A DNA stretch of 64,000 nucleotides from Ceriagrion tenellum (GCA_963169105.1 OY720635.1:126461894-126525893), one strand, 5' to 3'. Positions 35,346 through 46,480 are shown, numbered from the stretch's first letter. The notes: generated by a model from the letters alone, not told the origin. Numbers and translations are program-made.

Positions 35346-35429
35346 TCCAAACCCATTTGATGCATCTTTTTTTATTTTTGTACAATTTCTTGCAACTTTT
35401 CGCTTCTTTCAAACAGTATAAACTGGATT

Positions 35430-35770
35430 GGATTTTGGGGGAGGGGACCGACAGCTAAGGCCGCTTGCGCCCTAGAGAAATGTAAGGGAGGAAGGGTGGA
35501 TAGAAACCCGGCGTCGGCATTAGCCTGCTCTTGACGACAGGCGCCAGGGGGACCACAGTTTAACGTCTCATCCGACAGAAGGAGTACAGTACTTGAAGTG
35601 CCCTCCTCAAGACACTCAAATAGGGATCGGATTTCCTCTGAAAAACATCCTCCTCTGCAGGATTTGAAACTGGACCCTCAACGATGTCGTCTCAAACTTT
35701 ATGGCGATCCTGTGCCATGGTTATGGTTAGCCATTACTCTAGCCACCACACCAGCCCGATCCCCTTTAAT
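35430..35770 (-). mobile_element. tRNA-headed SINE (family S1), copy 2, inverted
   Basis: The minus strand repeats the S1 structure: GGATCGGGCTGGTGTGGTGG, CTAGAGTAATGGCTAACCAT, TTTCAAATCCTG for the B box region, GTCGGATGAGACGTTAAACT and 'atgccgacgccgggtttc'. Between head and B box it has about 35 extra bases (35,689-35,722) absent from copy 1 and similar to 37,107-37,142. With copy 1 it makes a tail-to-tail inverted pair separated by about 85 bp. Confidence 0.85.
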
Positions 35771-35931
35771 ACGGTTTTCCATTAAAAATAGCATTTATAT
35801 AGGATAGAAAAATAATATGTTATTTTGTGACAATTTTACGGGCTCTCTGGAAGGAATAGGAAATTCTTATTCACAATGCAAATTAAGAAGCTCGCGGGCT
35901 TTAATGGGCTAATACGAGCTAACGTCCGCTG

Positions 35932-36525
35932 ATGTTACCAATGAAACTTTTGAAGGCTTTACTTTGTGGAAGTTATCGGAAGAAAATGGGAAGGAAGAGA
36001 TTAGTTGAAGACATGTCATGGGGGAAACAAATCAGGGAAATAACTAGTGTAGCAAACCGTAGATTAGGATTCGTAAAAAGGGTTCTAGGCAAATGCGAGG
36101 AGAGAGTCCGAGAAAGAAGCTATTTTACACCTGTCAGGCCTCATTTAGAATATGCCGCTAGTATATGGGATCCGTACGAGGAAGGTATGATAAAAGAATT
36201 AGAGCGCGTGCAAAGGAGATCTGCTAGGTTTGTTAAATGTCGTTATGATAATTGTATTAGTGTTACGAGTTTAATAGAAGAACTAGGATGGGAATTACTA
36301 TCAGAACGCAGGTTAAAATTTAGGTTAAACCTTTTAAGTAAATTCGAAACCGATTTGTTCACAGATGACGTTAGATATATATTAAGAACCCCTGCGTATT
36401 ATGCTAGGTTTGACCATATTAACAAAATTAGAGAGATAGATTGTCGTACCGATAGATTTAAAATGTCATTTTTCCCGCGTACTATAAGAGAGAACAATAG
36501 GCAACGTAGCAAAAGGGATAGGTAG
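35932..36525 (+). pseudogene. LINE lineage A reverse transcriptase C-terminal open frame
   Basis: An uninterrupted 197-codon frame, the longest intact lineage A reading frame here. From residue about 26 onwards it matches the 54 kb copy: 'EDMSWGKQIREITSVANRRL', 'GFVKRVLGKCEERVRERSYF', 'RPHLEYAASIWDPYEEGMIK', 'ELERVQRRSARFVKCRYDN', and ends 'RFKMSFFPRTIRENNRQRSK'. The first 25 residues come from unrelated upstream sequence, because LINE homology starts at 36,007, so the ATG is fortuitous. It lacks all reverse transcriptase catalytic motifs. In intact elements this region follows the RT domain and its role is not well defined. Confidence 0.85.
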
Positions 36526-36830
36526 GTGAAACAAAGTTAGAATAGTCTGTAGTGCATGATGCATGTAATAACTACCAATAATCCCTTCCTTATTATGTAG
36601 ATTTTAACCTGTACTATACCGTAGTAACTAATATTCTATTGTAACAACTACTGCAATTACTTGCAATAACTAATAATCTACTGTAGTAACTAATAAACTA
36701 GGACCCTATTTTCTAGCATGTCTACCTTATATATCCTACTTGCATGGCAATAGTGCATGTTTGGTGATCTTCACCCCCTGCCACACACCCTCGTGGTGGC
36801 TCGCAGGGTATTACGTAGATGTAGATGTAG
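36007..36830 (+). mobile_element. 5'-truncated CR1/Jockey-like LINE, lineage A, copy 2 (sense)
   Basis: LINE homology begins at GAAGACATGTCATGGGG (36,007) and runs to the 3' end, gcagggtattacgtagatgt then agatgtag, ending at 36,830. The coding part is described separately. The 3' untranslated region (36,526-36,830) contains an extra AT-rich stretch at about 36,620-36,705 built of imperfect 'aactaataa'/'gtaactac' units that other copies lack. The coding part is open, so this is the youngest-looking lineage A copy in the window. Confidence 0.9.
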
Positions 36831-39191
36831 TTAAAGCTAGCTATAACTATACTGTCAAATAAGTACTGAGGCGATTCGATCATGTTGGTAAAATGTAAAA
36901 TATACTAGAAACCACTGAAAATACATTTGTATCTAGAAAAAATGAAACTTTTAAACTTTCCAGCATTAACGTTCGATACGATTGGTATCATCTCCTGTCC
37001 TCATCACGGTCTCACCTACCCATATGTTTTATTGCATTTCCAATTTATTCCAGTTTCACTTTTTTCATCCTTTTCCAACAAATTCATGGGAAGAATAGCA
37101 CCCTTCAACGGTGTCGTTCCAAACTTTATGGCCATATTGTGCTCAAGAAATGTTCCCACAGGAACATTGCTTGGTGACTGATTCCATCGGTGGCCAATTC
37201 CAAGCGGATGGACTTCAGCAATATGAAAAAAAATAGTCCCGCAGGATGTACCCATTTCCGTCATTGCCGATAGGGATTTAGGCATTAGTTTCTTCGACGA
37301 CACACAACTACGGGACCGAAATAGTTAAATCTAACATTTCAATTTAAAATGGAAGCTGACGAGGAAAGAACAGAGATGAGGAGAGTGCTATTGAGCCTTG
37401 TACTTTTCCAAGCGATGACTTCCGCTCTTGCGCACGAATTCTCACGCGCGGCAACAAGGCGATTAGAACGAATGTCTGCGGTGGAAAACAAAGTTCAGGG
37501 CAGGCAAAAAGCCATCGCCGACGACGGAAGGTAACACAATATTTCTTCTGGCGTCATACCGAAGCATTGGATGAGTTCACAGTCGTAACCAATCGGGAGA
37601 GCGAGTTAAAAAGACGTCCATTTTTTAGTGAGTGTGTGTGTGTGCAAGTGTTTTCAGGTTTTAATTGGAACTCATCCAAGATCCGTAATGAGTACAAACA
37701 CCCTGAGATATTAATTAAGACCAGTTACTATGCACGGTGAGAGCTGTATGCATGCACCTACCTTCCTGTGCATAGGTAGAGAAGGTTCGTTCACTTGAGA
37801 CGCTTCCTCTCAGAAAAGCCATCAATCGTAAAGGTTCTCCATACAGTTTCGACACGAAATCTCTCGAGTCGCTTAGAATGCATGAGAGGGGAGGAGGAGA
37901 GGTGGGATCGACAACTTGAACATTCCAGATTGGTAGTTAAGACGGGTCGACCATATTACTTTCATACGTCCCGTATCTATTTGCGCGTACGTCACATACA
38001 CATGTTCATATGCTTGTCTCGACTTGGGTTCGGAACACGGAAAGCAGACAGAATTGCCCGGGGGGGGCAAGGAATGGGATTGGCAGTACGGATCTTAGGC
38101 ATTATCTGTTTCACAAACTTGAAATTCACCGGGGTGGATGGAATACATCCGTCAATGTCACTCCGGGAACGGGCATCAAACCCGGCAATAAATCTCCGGA
38201 ACGACCTTTTCCCTGCAATGACGTGCGGCGATGTGCAATTAATTCTCTAAACGTTTAACCTTTCCAACACCTCGTAATTATTTTATGCTAAACTAGTTGT
38301 AGCGCTGGTGAAAACGCTACGACTCCACCGGATGTAACGACCGGGAGCAGTGGAGTTAAGGGAAAAAAATCAATCAACCAGAGTAGTTAATTTTTTGCTC
38401 ATGTCTCGCTATCTGTATATCCCTGTTCCCACTCCAATCGTTCAATATTTTACGTAACATTCATTTCATTTAATAATTGTTTAACTTCGGAATACCGAAG
38501 TTATATTAGATTTGAAATACAGTAAGCGGTTTCGTTATTTTTGTACAGTAAGCTTCAGTTGAGAGCCAACCCGGCAGTGACTGATGGAGGCAGGCGAAAA
38601 TTTGTGGGACTTAAACACGTTGAGCACGGTGAAAAGAAATCACTCCACACCATTCCAAGTAGATTATTTATTTTCGATCGAGACCAACGTCTGTTCACCA
38701 TTACTAACGTAAAATTGATTAAAATCGCTCGGAAATAATGACACTTACTGGAACAGTACGAAGTGATATAATGTCAACATGCTTAACCTTGTAGGGCTTC
38801 CCGATCTTATTAGAGATAATCTTTCTCGTCGTCAATTAACGGTTGCAAATAATCATTGTTCATAAATATGATAATCAGGCGCTATTGGATGATTGTGTCC
38901 ATTTTCCTCCGAGCCGCATTAAAAGAGCCCTAAGATTCGATTCACTATCAATGTCTTCGCATCACTCTAGAAACCATTAAAGCTACATGGACCTCCCAAC
39001 TCTAATCATACATGCTCGTAGTCTTTCCTTTCGTCCCAACAAGCTCTTAGACTGCCTTGCACTGCATCATTCTCATAAAGATTAAAAATCATCGTTCCGT
39101 TCGACAGAAATTCGCTTAGAAGGACATGAAGATAGAGAGTTACAACAGGCAAAGCAGTGGAGAGCCCCAGGGTTAAAAATGGTCAACAATC
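36831..39191. other. No gene seen; (GT)n and a possible SINE within
   Basis: Contains a GT run at 37,629-37,644. Frames at 37,016-37,303 (-) and 37,795-38,250 (+) carry no recognisable domain. A possible SINE at 38,120-38,250 is listed separately. Confidence 0.4.
38120..38250 (-). mobile_element. Possible SINE remnant (family S5)
   Basis: On the minus strand, GCCGGGTTTGATGCCCGTTCCC is B-box-like and self-complementary in the manner of a T-arm stem. It is preceded by GCAGGGAAAAGGTCGTTCC. No clear A box. Low confidence. Confidence 0.3.
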
Positions 39192-40243
39192 GTCTACGTA
39201 ATACCCTGCGAGCCACCACGAGGGTGTGTGGCAGGGGGTGAAGATCACCAAACATGCATTATTGACATGCAAGTAGGATATTTAATGGATACATGCTAGA
39301 TAATAGGGTCACATGCAGCTAGATGGTTAGTATCTATATAAAAAGAAAGGGATTATTGGTTGTTATTACATGCGTCATGCACAAAAGACTACTCTAAATA
39401 TATTTCACCTACCTATCCCTTTGCTACGCTGCCTATTGTTCTCTCTTATGGTACGCGGGAAAAATGACATTTTAAATCTATGGGTACGACAATCTATCTC
39501 TCTAATCTTGTTAATATGATCAAACCTAGCATAATACGCAGGGGTTCTTAATATATATCTAACGTCATCTGTGAACAAATCGGTTTCGAATTTACTTAAA
39601 AGGCTTAACCTAAACTTTAAACCTGCGTTCTGATAGTAATTCCCATCCTAGTTCTTCTATTAAATTCGTAACACTTATACAATTATCATAACGGCCTTAA
39701 ACAAATCTAGCGGATCTCCTTTGCACACGCTCTAATTCTTTTATCATACCTTCCTCGTACGGATCCCATATACTAGCGGCATATTCTAAATGAGGCCTGA
39801 CCAGTGTAAAATAGCTTCTTTCTCGTACTCTCTCATCGCATTTGCCTAGAACCCTTTTTACGAATCCTAATCTACGGTTTGCTACACTAGTTATTTCCCT
39901 GATGTGTTTCCCCCATGATATGTCTTCAGAGATGGAGACGCCTAAGTATTTAATAGATCCTAATTTAGATATTTTATTTTATTTGATGCAATAATTATTC
40001 CGGGGAAAGCCATTCTTTTTCCAAAAGTTCATTATCGCGCATTTCTTCAAATTTAATTCTAGCTGCCAACTATCACATCAATCATCAATCGCATCTAAAG
40101 CCTTACCTATAGACTGGATGTCCTCTTCATTTCTAATTTCCTTATACACTACTGCATCATCGGCAAAAAGACGAAGCTTGCTATTTTTTACTACTGTATT
40201 CAAGTCATTTACGTAGAGAAGAAATAAAATTGGGCCTATCACG
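39192..40243 (-). mobile_element. 5'-truncated CR1/Jockey-like LINE, lineage A, copy 3
   Basis: The minus strand runs from 'GPILFLLYVNDLNTVVKNSK', 'LRLFADDAVVYKEI' and 'W-LELNLKKCAIMNFWKKN' (about 40,240-40,010) through 'VRPHLEYAASIWDPYEEGMI' (about 39,830-39,740) to the 3' tail at 39,192. The FADD box is intact here, unlike in the 54 kb copy. Homology ends at 40,243, just inside the GSVIGPI motif, so the palm N-terminal half is absent. Frame breaks occur, for example near 39,620. Confidence 0.9.
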
Positions 40244-41269
40244 CTGGAGTGGGGTGCCTGAGACAGCGGTAGGTGGACGGGTCTTGAAGAGAAACTGACA
40301 GTTGGATGGACTGAAACCTTATAGGTGTGTCAAAAAAACGATGTAATTTGCAAAACTTACAAAACAAGCAGAAGAGGAAAACGGGGCTAGTAGGAAAGAG
40401 GGATGACGGACGTTGGATAGTCACCTTAAACGTCTCACCTCAGCCCGCGGGCAGAGCGCTGTTCCTTCGGTCTGGTCGGGGATATTGAGAGGTCGTTAAG
40501 AGAACTCGTCTTCCGTGAGCTCTTTAAAGGATCTTACCAACGCAAGGGTTCTTACGGAAGGGGAGAGAGGAAAAGATTTTCTCGAAGTTATTATGGCTTT
40601 TCTGTATTCGCTCTCCATTTCTAATATTCATAATCGCAGTCTTAAAACAGACTTTAAATACATTCATAAGAGTCTTGACTCGATCATTGGCTGTCCGGAC
40701 CGGCTTTACCTAATAAATTTCAGAACATTTATTCGAACTACTTGTTCGCACTCATTGCTCCGAATGCCTTTCTCCATTAAAATTGAGCACTAACCAAGCG
40801 CTCACTTATATTTCAACTCTCCTCACAATTGACTTAACGACTAAATCAATCCATTCTTTATGTTATACCACATATTCGCCATCAAAGAATAACTCCACCC
40901 TCTAAAATGTGACTCAGACCCCTGTCTCTCCTTCCATAAAGGAGCGATCTTTTGATATTTTTTCTTCGTTGGTGGCTGCAAAATCGAGGTAAAAATCTGA
41001 CAATGACATTCGCAGTTTTAGATTTATTGAGCCATTTTATAGTTAAAGCTGTAGCCCTCATTTGCATGTCCATCCAATCTAAAACATTATAAAAGGAAAA
41101 ACCTATTTATTGATACAACGCTTTTCCTATGGAGTTAAAGGTGAAATGAGGTAAATCAGCCTCTTGAAGTTATTGCTCTGGATTTTTCCTATTCTGCGGT
41201 CTGTTTTAGGTCTGTATTTATTCTTACCTGTATTTATTCTTAATTTACCCTCCTCAGCTCATCTGGAAG
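40244..41269. other. No gene seen
   Basis: Unassigned sequence. Short frames only. Confidence 0.45.
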
Positions 41270-41410
41270 TCCTTCAAAAAGGAGCGACTGTCCAAAAGAC
41301 AGACGGTAGATAAATTTCAGTGAATTAGTAAAACGCATGAATATCTGACGAATAATATGCGTGTTACTTTTATTGCATGTTACGTTATGAAGTACTCTTT
41401 ATACTGCAAG
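41270..41410 (+). repeat. Dispersed repeat Q, copy 1
   Basis: Matches 44,160-44,305 in the same orientation. Anchors are GACTGTCCAAAAGACAGAC, 'gacgaataa-atgc' and 'gtactctttatact'. About 75-80% alike by eye. Element type unknown. Confidence 0.65.
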
Positions 41411-41435
41411 GAAGGCTTCTGCGGTTTTCTCGTTT

Positions 41436-41522
41436 ATCGGTATTTTTCGGGTTCTCACCGCGTTGAACTATTTTTATAATAAAAAAATGGTCCAACGTGG
41501 GGAGAACCCGAAAAATACCGAT
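41436..41522. repeat. Hairpin with 35 bp arms
   Basis: The left arm 41,436-41,470 and right arm 41,488-41,522 are inverted copies. The first 21 bases (ATCGGTATTTTTCGGGTTCT, then C) are perfect, and about 31 of 35 match overall. The loop is 17 bp of A/T. It lies just after repeat Q, so it may be the end of that element. Confidence 0.8.
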
Positions 41523-42602
41523 ACATATTCTTTATCTTATTCAATTACTCCAAAGTAACTTAATATCCACCGATTTTGGTTCTAACACCTGACCACTTTC
41601 TACAACCTTGTCGCTGGCAAGGTAGGAACTTTTTTCTCTCACTTCTCAGGCGATTAAATTGAACGCTAAATTCATTAACGTTCAGTAATGAGTAAGATGT
41701 ATGTATGAGATATAAACTGAATCTTGAGCTCCATCACAAACAATTTTTAGATTTCAGGCAAATTTTAGCAAACATATTTGATAGTTTCGACAGTTTTAGT
41801 GATCTCTAAAATGCTCCATAAAATCCCCGATCAGCCATCACTTCCGCGGATCTGAGAGAGATTTGTAGAACAAACTATTTGGCTACATTATATCAGTATA
41901 AATATCTCAATGGTGGTGCGGTAATTAAATTACACCGAAAACGGATCATCGAAAGCGGAGTTCACAGCGTGAGATTTTCACCATTATCAGCTCGGCGATT
42001 GGAGAATATTCTACGATAATTATCCCCTTGGATAATGAATTTCAGTGAGTCGCATAAGGAGAGAGGCAATAATAAGCAGTGCCAAATCCTTTTGAACAGC
42101 AAACAGCACTCCGAGTTTCGAGGAGAGACATCATTTTCTTTTCTTTTTTGCAATCTTAATACTCCCATTAGGAGAAAAATCATCCGATAAATAACGAGCA
42201 CAGGAGGTCGCATGCGGATTAGCATAAACGGAGTAGCAGTCCACCATTAAAGCGGGCATTGGAATACACATCCGCAGCCCATGCGTCCTCCACGAAGAAA
42301 AAGTCTCTCCATTTCCACCGATGAAGAAGTGAAAATGTTTACGACGGCTTGACTCGCTCCGATAGGATACGGTGTGACAAAATTGATCTCTTTTCTCTCC
42401 CTGGAATGGCGTCTCTCGTAACTAGCACATAGGAGATGTAAATACAATAGAGAGGGCGCTTCTGGCCTCCAAGCATGGAGCGTGTTAGACAGACAGGTGG
42501 CCTTTCGCAACACCTATTTATGAAAAAATTTGAAATCGGTCATCGGTTTAAAACAGTAATCCTCAGCCTTTTTTTCAGAATTCTCCTCAATTCTCCCCTA
42601 TA
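41523..42602. other. No gene seen
   Basis: No supported gene or matched repeat. Confidence 0.45.
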
Positions 42603-43168
42603 GGTAGCTTGAGCGAGATAGTTTTCTAGTCATAATGAAAACCATATCCAAATTACCTTTTGAATTCAGCAGCTGTCAGAAGAATGCATTAAATATTATA
42701 TTATCAATGTTTCAAAATAATACTTTTACATGACTGAAATTCTAATAAATGAAATGTAAATTTCTCCTTTAGTCTTTAACTTGACTAATTTTTTTCGCGC
42801 GGTTCGTTTAAAATTTCTTCAGAACGGAAGATTTTTTGTGATTCTGAAAAAATACTGGCTGACGATATGATTTATTTTCACAAATGGTTGAGAAAATATG
42901 CTAACTACACAATTTTTGACGTCTAACTACGTCAGTTTTTTTACGAGATCTCGGTGTTATGATTTCCACATATTTAAAATGTGTCTCTCTAGAGTGCATA
43001 CACACACCATTTCCCATGCAGAATGGCTGGTATTTTTTGAAAATATCTCGGAGAGTAGTGAGGTAAGGTGCTGATATCTCAGTATCTTTGGAAGGGTGTG
43101 ACATTTTTCATCAAATTGAGATTGAAATAATTGATTTCTAGGTGAAATGATATTTCGCTCAAACTACC
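42603..43168 (-). mobile_element. TTAA-type TIR element (family R), copy 4
   Basis: A copy of 566 bp in inverse orientation to the 18.5 kb copy. The ends are GGTAGCTTGAGCGAGATAG and the complement of TATTTCGCTCAAACTACC. The flanks (TATA-like on the left, TTCA on the right) have lost perfect TTAA. The collinear internal anchors include 'aaatatctcgga', 'catttcccatgca', 'gagtgcatac' and 'ctttaacttgact'. Confidence 0.8.
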
Positions 43169-43610
43169 TTCACCATACTTAAAATAGCATTTCCATTCCG
43201 AAGAGAGACTGTCACATAATATCCATATACATTTTTATGAGATTATATAAACAAAAATTTTAATTTAGTGGTATTCCATAAACTTTGTTGAACGACACAA
43301 AGTAAAATGGAACAAAATGCAATACGATAGACATCACAAAATCAGGAGGACATGCCGTTTTGATGAATAGTGTTCCCAATACTACCCGTGGAACTGCTAA
43401 ATTCAAGAGCTATGCTCCTCGTGAAATATGATCGGATATCGTGTTTAGCTATTTAAAAATATTAGCGTTAATTATATTATCGCTTGGTAATTCACCAAAG
43501 GTAATTCTCAGGATGTTGTGATATGATGCAAAAGCGATGAAGAAATTTGTAGATTTTCACGGTGTCCAATGATATATTGAGCGTGGCAACGTAAAATGAA
43601 TTAATTCGAA

Positions 43611-43789
43611 TGTCGTTGAAGATAATTCGAGATTTCCACTGGGTCAGGTTTTCTATTTCTGCTGACGTTTCGATGGACGAGTCGAGTTTCAGGACACGAC
43701 CTGAGGATGATGGACGACTCGTCCATTGAAACGTCGGCAGAAATGGAGAACCTGACCCGGTGGAAATCCCGAATAACCTTCAACGACAT
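43611..43789. mobile_element. Foldback element H6 with hammerhead-like core
   Basis: The left arm 43,611-43,683 and right arm 43,717-43,789 are inverted copies with about 8 differences in 73. On the + strand the right arm region 43,701-43,734 reads CTGAGGA, TG, an 8 bp stem (ATGGACGA/TCGTCCAT), T, GAAAC, GTC. CTGAnGA - stem II - GAAA - GTC is the element order of a hammerhead core, though 2-3 unpaired bases separate core and stem. The other arm has CTGAAAC instead. Short frames across the arms on both strands are by-products of the palindrome. Confidence 0.78.
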
Positions 43790-44159
43790 AGTTCGCCGGG
43801 AAAACCTTCGATCAAACAATTCGAATGTTTTTTGTAAAATCTTGCACATAGACCATTTTACCGTAGTTATTGTTTTACATTCCATGACTAAAATTATGCT
43901 TGAAGATAGGGAGCCGGTTACATCGTGACGAAATTAGAAAATCAAGATGATGGACGTCTGGTCAATTGAATTTCTCCCAGATAGCTTACTTTAAACCTCT
44001 TTACTACGATAAAATTACAACCCCTTTGCTACGATCCATCCCTTTCCTCCCCTTCGGAGCGAGCAAAAAAGTAAAACTTTATACTATTACCATGAGATTT
44101 CTTAAAGTTCGAAATTTTAGCAAGGATTGCCAGCCGCTTTCATGTTTCAAGTTGTCCTC

Positions 44160-44305
44160 ATTCCGTCTTCAAACAGGGGTGACTGTCCAAAAGACAGACC
44201 GGCTGATAAATTGATGTGAATTTGTAACATGTGTTAATTTCGACGAATAACATGCATGATACTTTAATTGTACGTTACATTATAATGTACTCTTTATACT
44301 ATTGA
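44160..44305 (+). repeat. Dispersed repeat Q, copy 2
   Basis: Second copy of the 41,270-41,410 repeat, around GACTGTCCAAAAGACAGAC. It is followed at 44,344 by another dispersed repeat (T), so the two may be parts of one larger element. Confidence 0.65.
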
Positions 44306-44343
44306 GTACTTTATAACGTCATGTGCAGTAAGGGGGTTTATTT

Positions 44344-44560
44344 TTCTAGTAGCAACTAAGATCCATATTTTCCTTTTAAAAAAGACAGCCTACACTGAAG
44401 ACCCGGTTTATAAATCAGGAATAATTAAGGCAAAAAATATGCAGATTACTTGCCGAATATCGTTCACACGTTCTCGTTACGCACTATACGATGAGCGCAA
44501 ACTCAGATCACGCGAGAGAATAATGGGAGAACATGCGGCTACAAGAACAAGATTTTCTTA
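44344..44560 (+). repeat. Dispersed repeat T, copy 1
   Basis: Matches 46,253-46,480 in the same orientation. Anchors are GTAGCAACTAAGATCCATAT, 'acagcctacac-gaagacc', AATTAAGGCAAAAAATA and 'acgttctcgt-acgc'. About 80% alike by eye. Unknown type. Confidence 0.75.
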
Positions 44561-44689
44561 CTCTCACCGGTAGGAATACATCCGTGACTGGGATCTCTTA
44601 AAATTTTAACTTTCTTTCTCTTTCCTTCTCAGTCCCGGTCATCGAATTAGCAGCGGAAGCCAAAGTAGTCCACGTCCTGGAAGCCAAAA

Positions 44690-44990
44690 GGCAGCGGAGT
44701 TTAATCAATTCTCAAATATGGCTCGCAAATGGAATTTTCCTTCTCAATACCCACGCCTTAAAATCCATCGTAAACTTTTAGCACGGCAGCCGCCAAGTTT
44801 CTGATCCATGCAACGCTGCGTACCATATTCGGGACTGGTCTTTTTATAATTCCTGAGCTCAAAATCGCCCACATTTATTTTCCTCCTCTTCTTAAATTTT
44901 TCCTATGCTGACGCAATCTCTCACTTATTACCCTTGAAGCTCGAAGGATTCTTATTCAGAGCAATTTCCAGGTATGTAACTTGTTAAAAG
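44690..44990 (-). pseudogene. LINE C-terminus fragment (LYGSE-type)
   Basis: On the minus strand one frame reads 'WYAALHGSETWRLPC', a stop, then 'KFTMDFKAWVLRRK'. This corresponds to 'ALYGSETW-L' and '-AFEMWVLRRM' of LINE protein ends. The upstream minus-strand part (about 44,990-44,850) is purine-rich and probably continues the same relic. Heavily decayed. Confidence 0.6.
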
Positions 44991-45646
44991 GAAACGAGGA
45001 GACGGGAGCGGGGAAAATAAAAATATGAAATCGTCAAGGAAACTATCTGAGGCAAAACTTGAGGACCGATTCAAATTGAGGTGGTTTCAATGAAAAATGG
45101 TCCTCGCGGTGGTTTTCCGATGTCATTAAAATCTCGACTCTCTCAGAATTGAATTGAATTGAACGAGCGAAAATTTTGCCGGCCACATTCCTCTCTGGGG
45201 GTCTCATCCATTCGGGTAGGTTTCTCGGGAATGCCCCGGGGAGTTGCCTCAAACGACCCACCCGAAAACCACAATCCTTTCATCCAGAAGGTGCACGAAA
45301 AGAATTTCAACTCGGAAGGAAGAAATGAAATAAGCGAGGAGCGTATGGTTAAGCAGAGACTCTAACGAGAATCTAAAATTCGCAGAGGGAAATATTATTC
45401 ACCAGGACCATGATACGAATACTGAACCCTCGCACTTGAAGAGATGGGTTTAAGGAGGTTCCCTAGTGACCATGAGAGACAAAATATGCCATAATTTTAC
45501 CCAGGAAAATAAGCATAGCATTTAAAATTTCTCCCAAGCCGTGTTTTCTCAACCACCGTGTGCAGGAAAAAAGGCCAGGAATATCAGCCAGAGAACCTTA
45601 ATAGTTTTGTATGATCATTTCCTGTATGCTAGGGAAGGGGTCATAT

Positions 45647-46151
45647 ACTACGTTTACCAATCAATCTCAGATCGATCTGAACTCGGACCGATCTGAAAAT
45701 TCTTAGCGAGCCAACTCATATCGCCTGGTTTCCCAACACGGACTGAAAATATCGATATCGAACAATCGAATCAATCAGTTGAAGCACGATTGACCCGGTA
45801 TGTAAAGGAGTGCACAGTTGGAAATTATCAGTCACATTCCGAGTGAAAAATTTATAAAATTGGAGGTATAATTGCGATGTGCCACGATATTATCAATGTC
45901 ACATAGCTCGCCATTACTGTATTATTCCTCAATTGTTACAACTAGTTACAACACATGCCTTGAATAATAACGATCATATTTTGTTTCCCAGAAGTAATCA
46001 AAAGAATAACGAGGAGCGCCACAGACCCGCTGGTTCAGATCGATCTTAAACCTCAGACTGGCTGAGTCGGCCCTCTTCTCAGATCGATTCCATTAGCCCA
46101 TTGCGTTTATCATACCGATATGATCCGGTCAGATCGATTGGTTAACGTAGT
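45647..46151. mobile_element. TIR/foldback element, about 505 bp
   Basis: The left end ACTACGTTTACCAATCAATC and the right end (read on the minus strand) CACTACGTTAACCAATCGATC are inverted copies. AGATCGATCTGA-like sequence recurs four or more times inside both flanking thirds. No conserved coding. It is a MITE candidate without an assigned superfamily. No second copy is in the window. Confidence 0.65.
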
Positions 46152-46252
46152 GATTGTTGATTGATTGAACACTAGTGGAGATGAAATTCCTAATAAATGA
46201 TTAACATAATTTTCAAGAAACTTATTGACGTTCACACTCAACATTCATTTTT

Positions 46253-46480
46253 ATAGTAGCAACTAAGATCCATATTTTCCTTTGCTTTGTTTCAGAATAA
46301 CAGCCTACACAGAAGACCTGGCTTAGCGATCAGAAAATAATTAAGGCAAAAAATACGCAGATAACTTTCCGAATGTCGTTGGTACGTTCTCGTGACGCTA
46401 TGTGCGATGAGCAGAAACTCAGGTAACACGGCAGAATTATGCAAGATCATGCGACGACAAGAAAAGATATCTCCACGCTT
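46253..46480 (+). repeat. Dispersed repeat T, copy 2
   Basis: Second copy of the 44,344-44,560 repeat. It begins about 100 bp after the TIR element at 45,647-46,151. Confidence 0.75.

Noticed and set aside
43601..43928. Two mirror-image frames (94 aa minus, 73 aa plus) sharing 'DESSI' and 'NVS'/'TSAEM' strings
   Set aside because: They arise from the palindromic foldback H6, which gives similar translations on both strands; no evidence for a protein.
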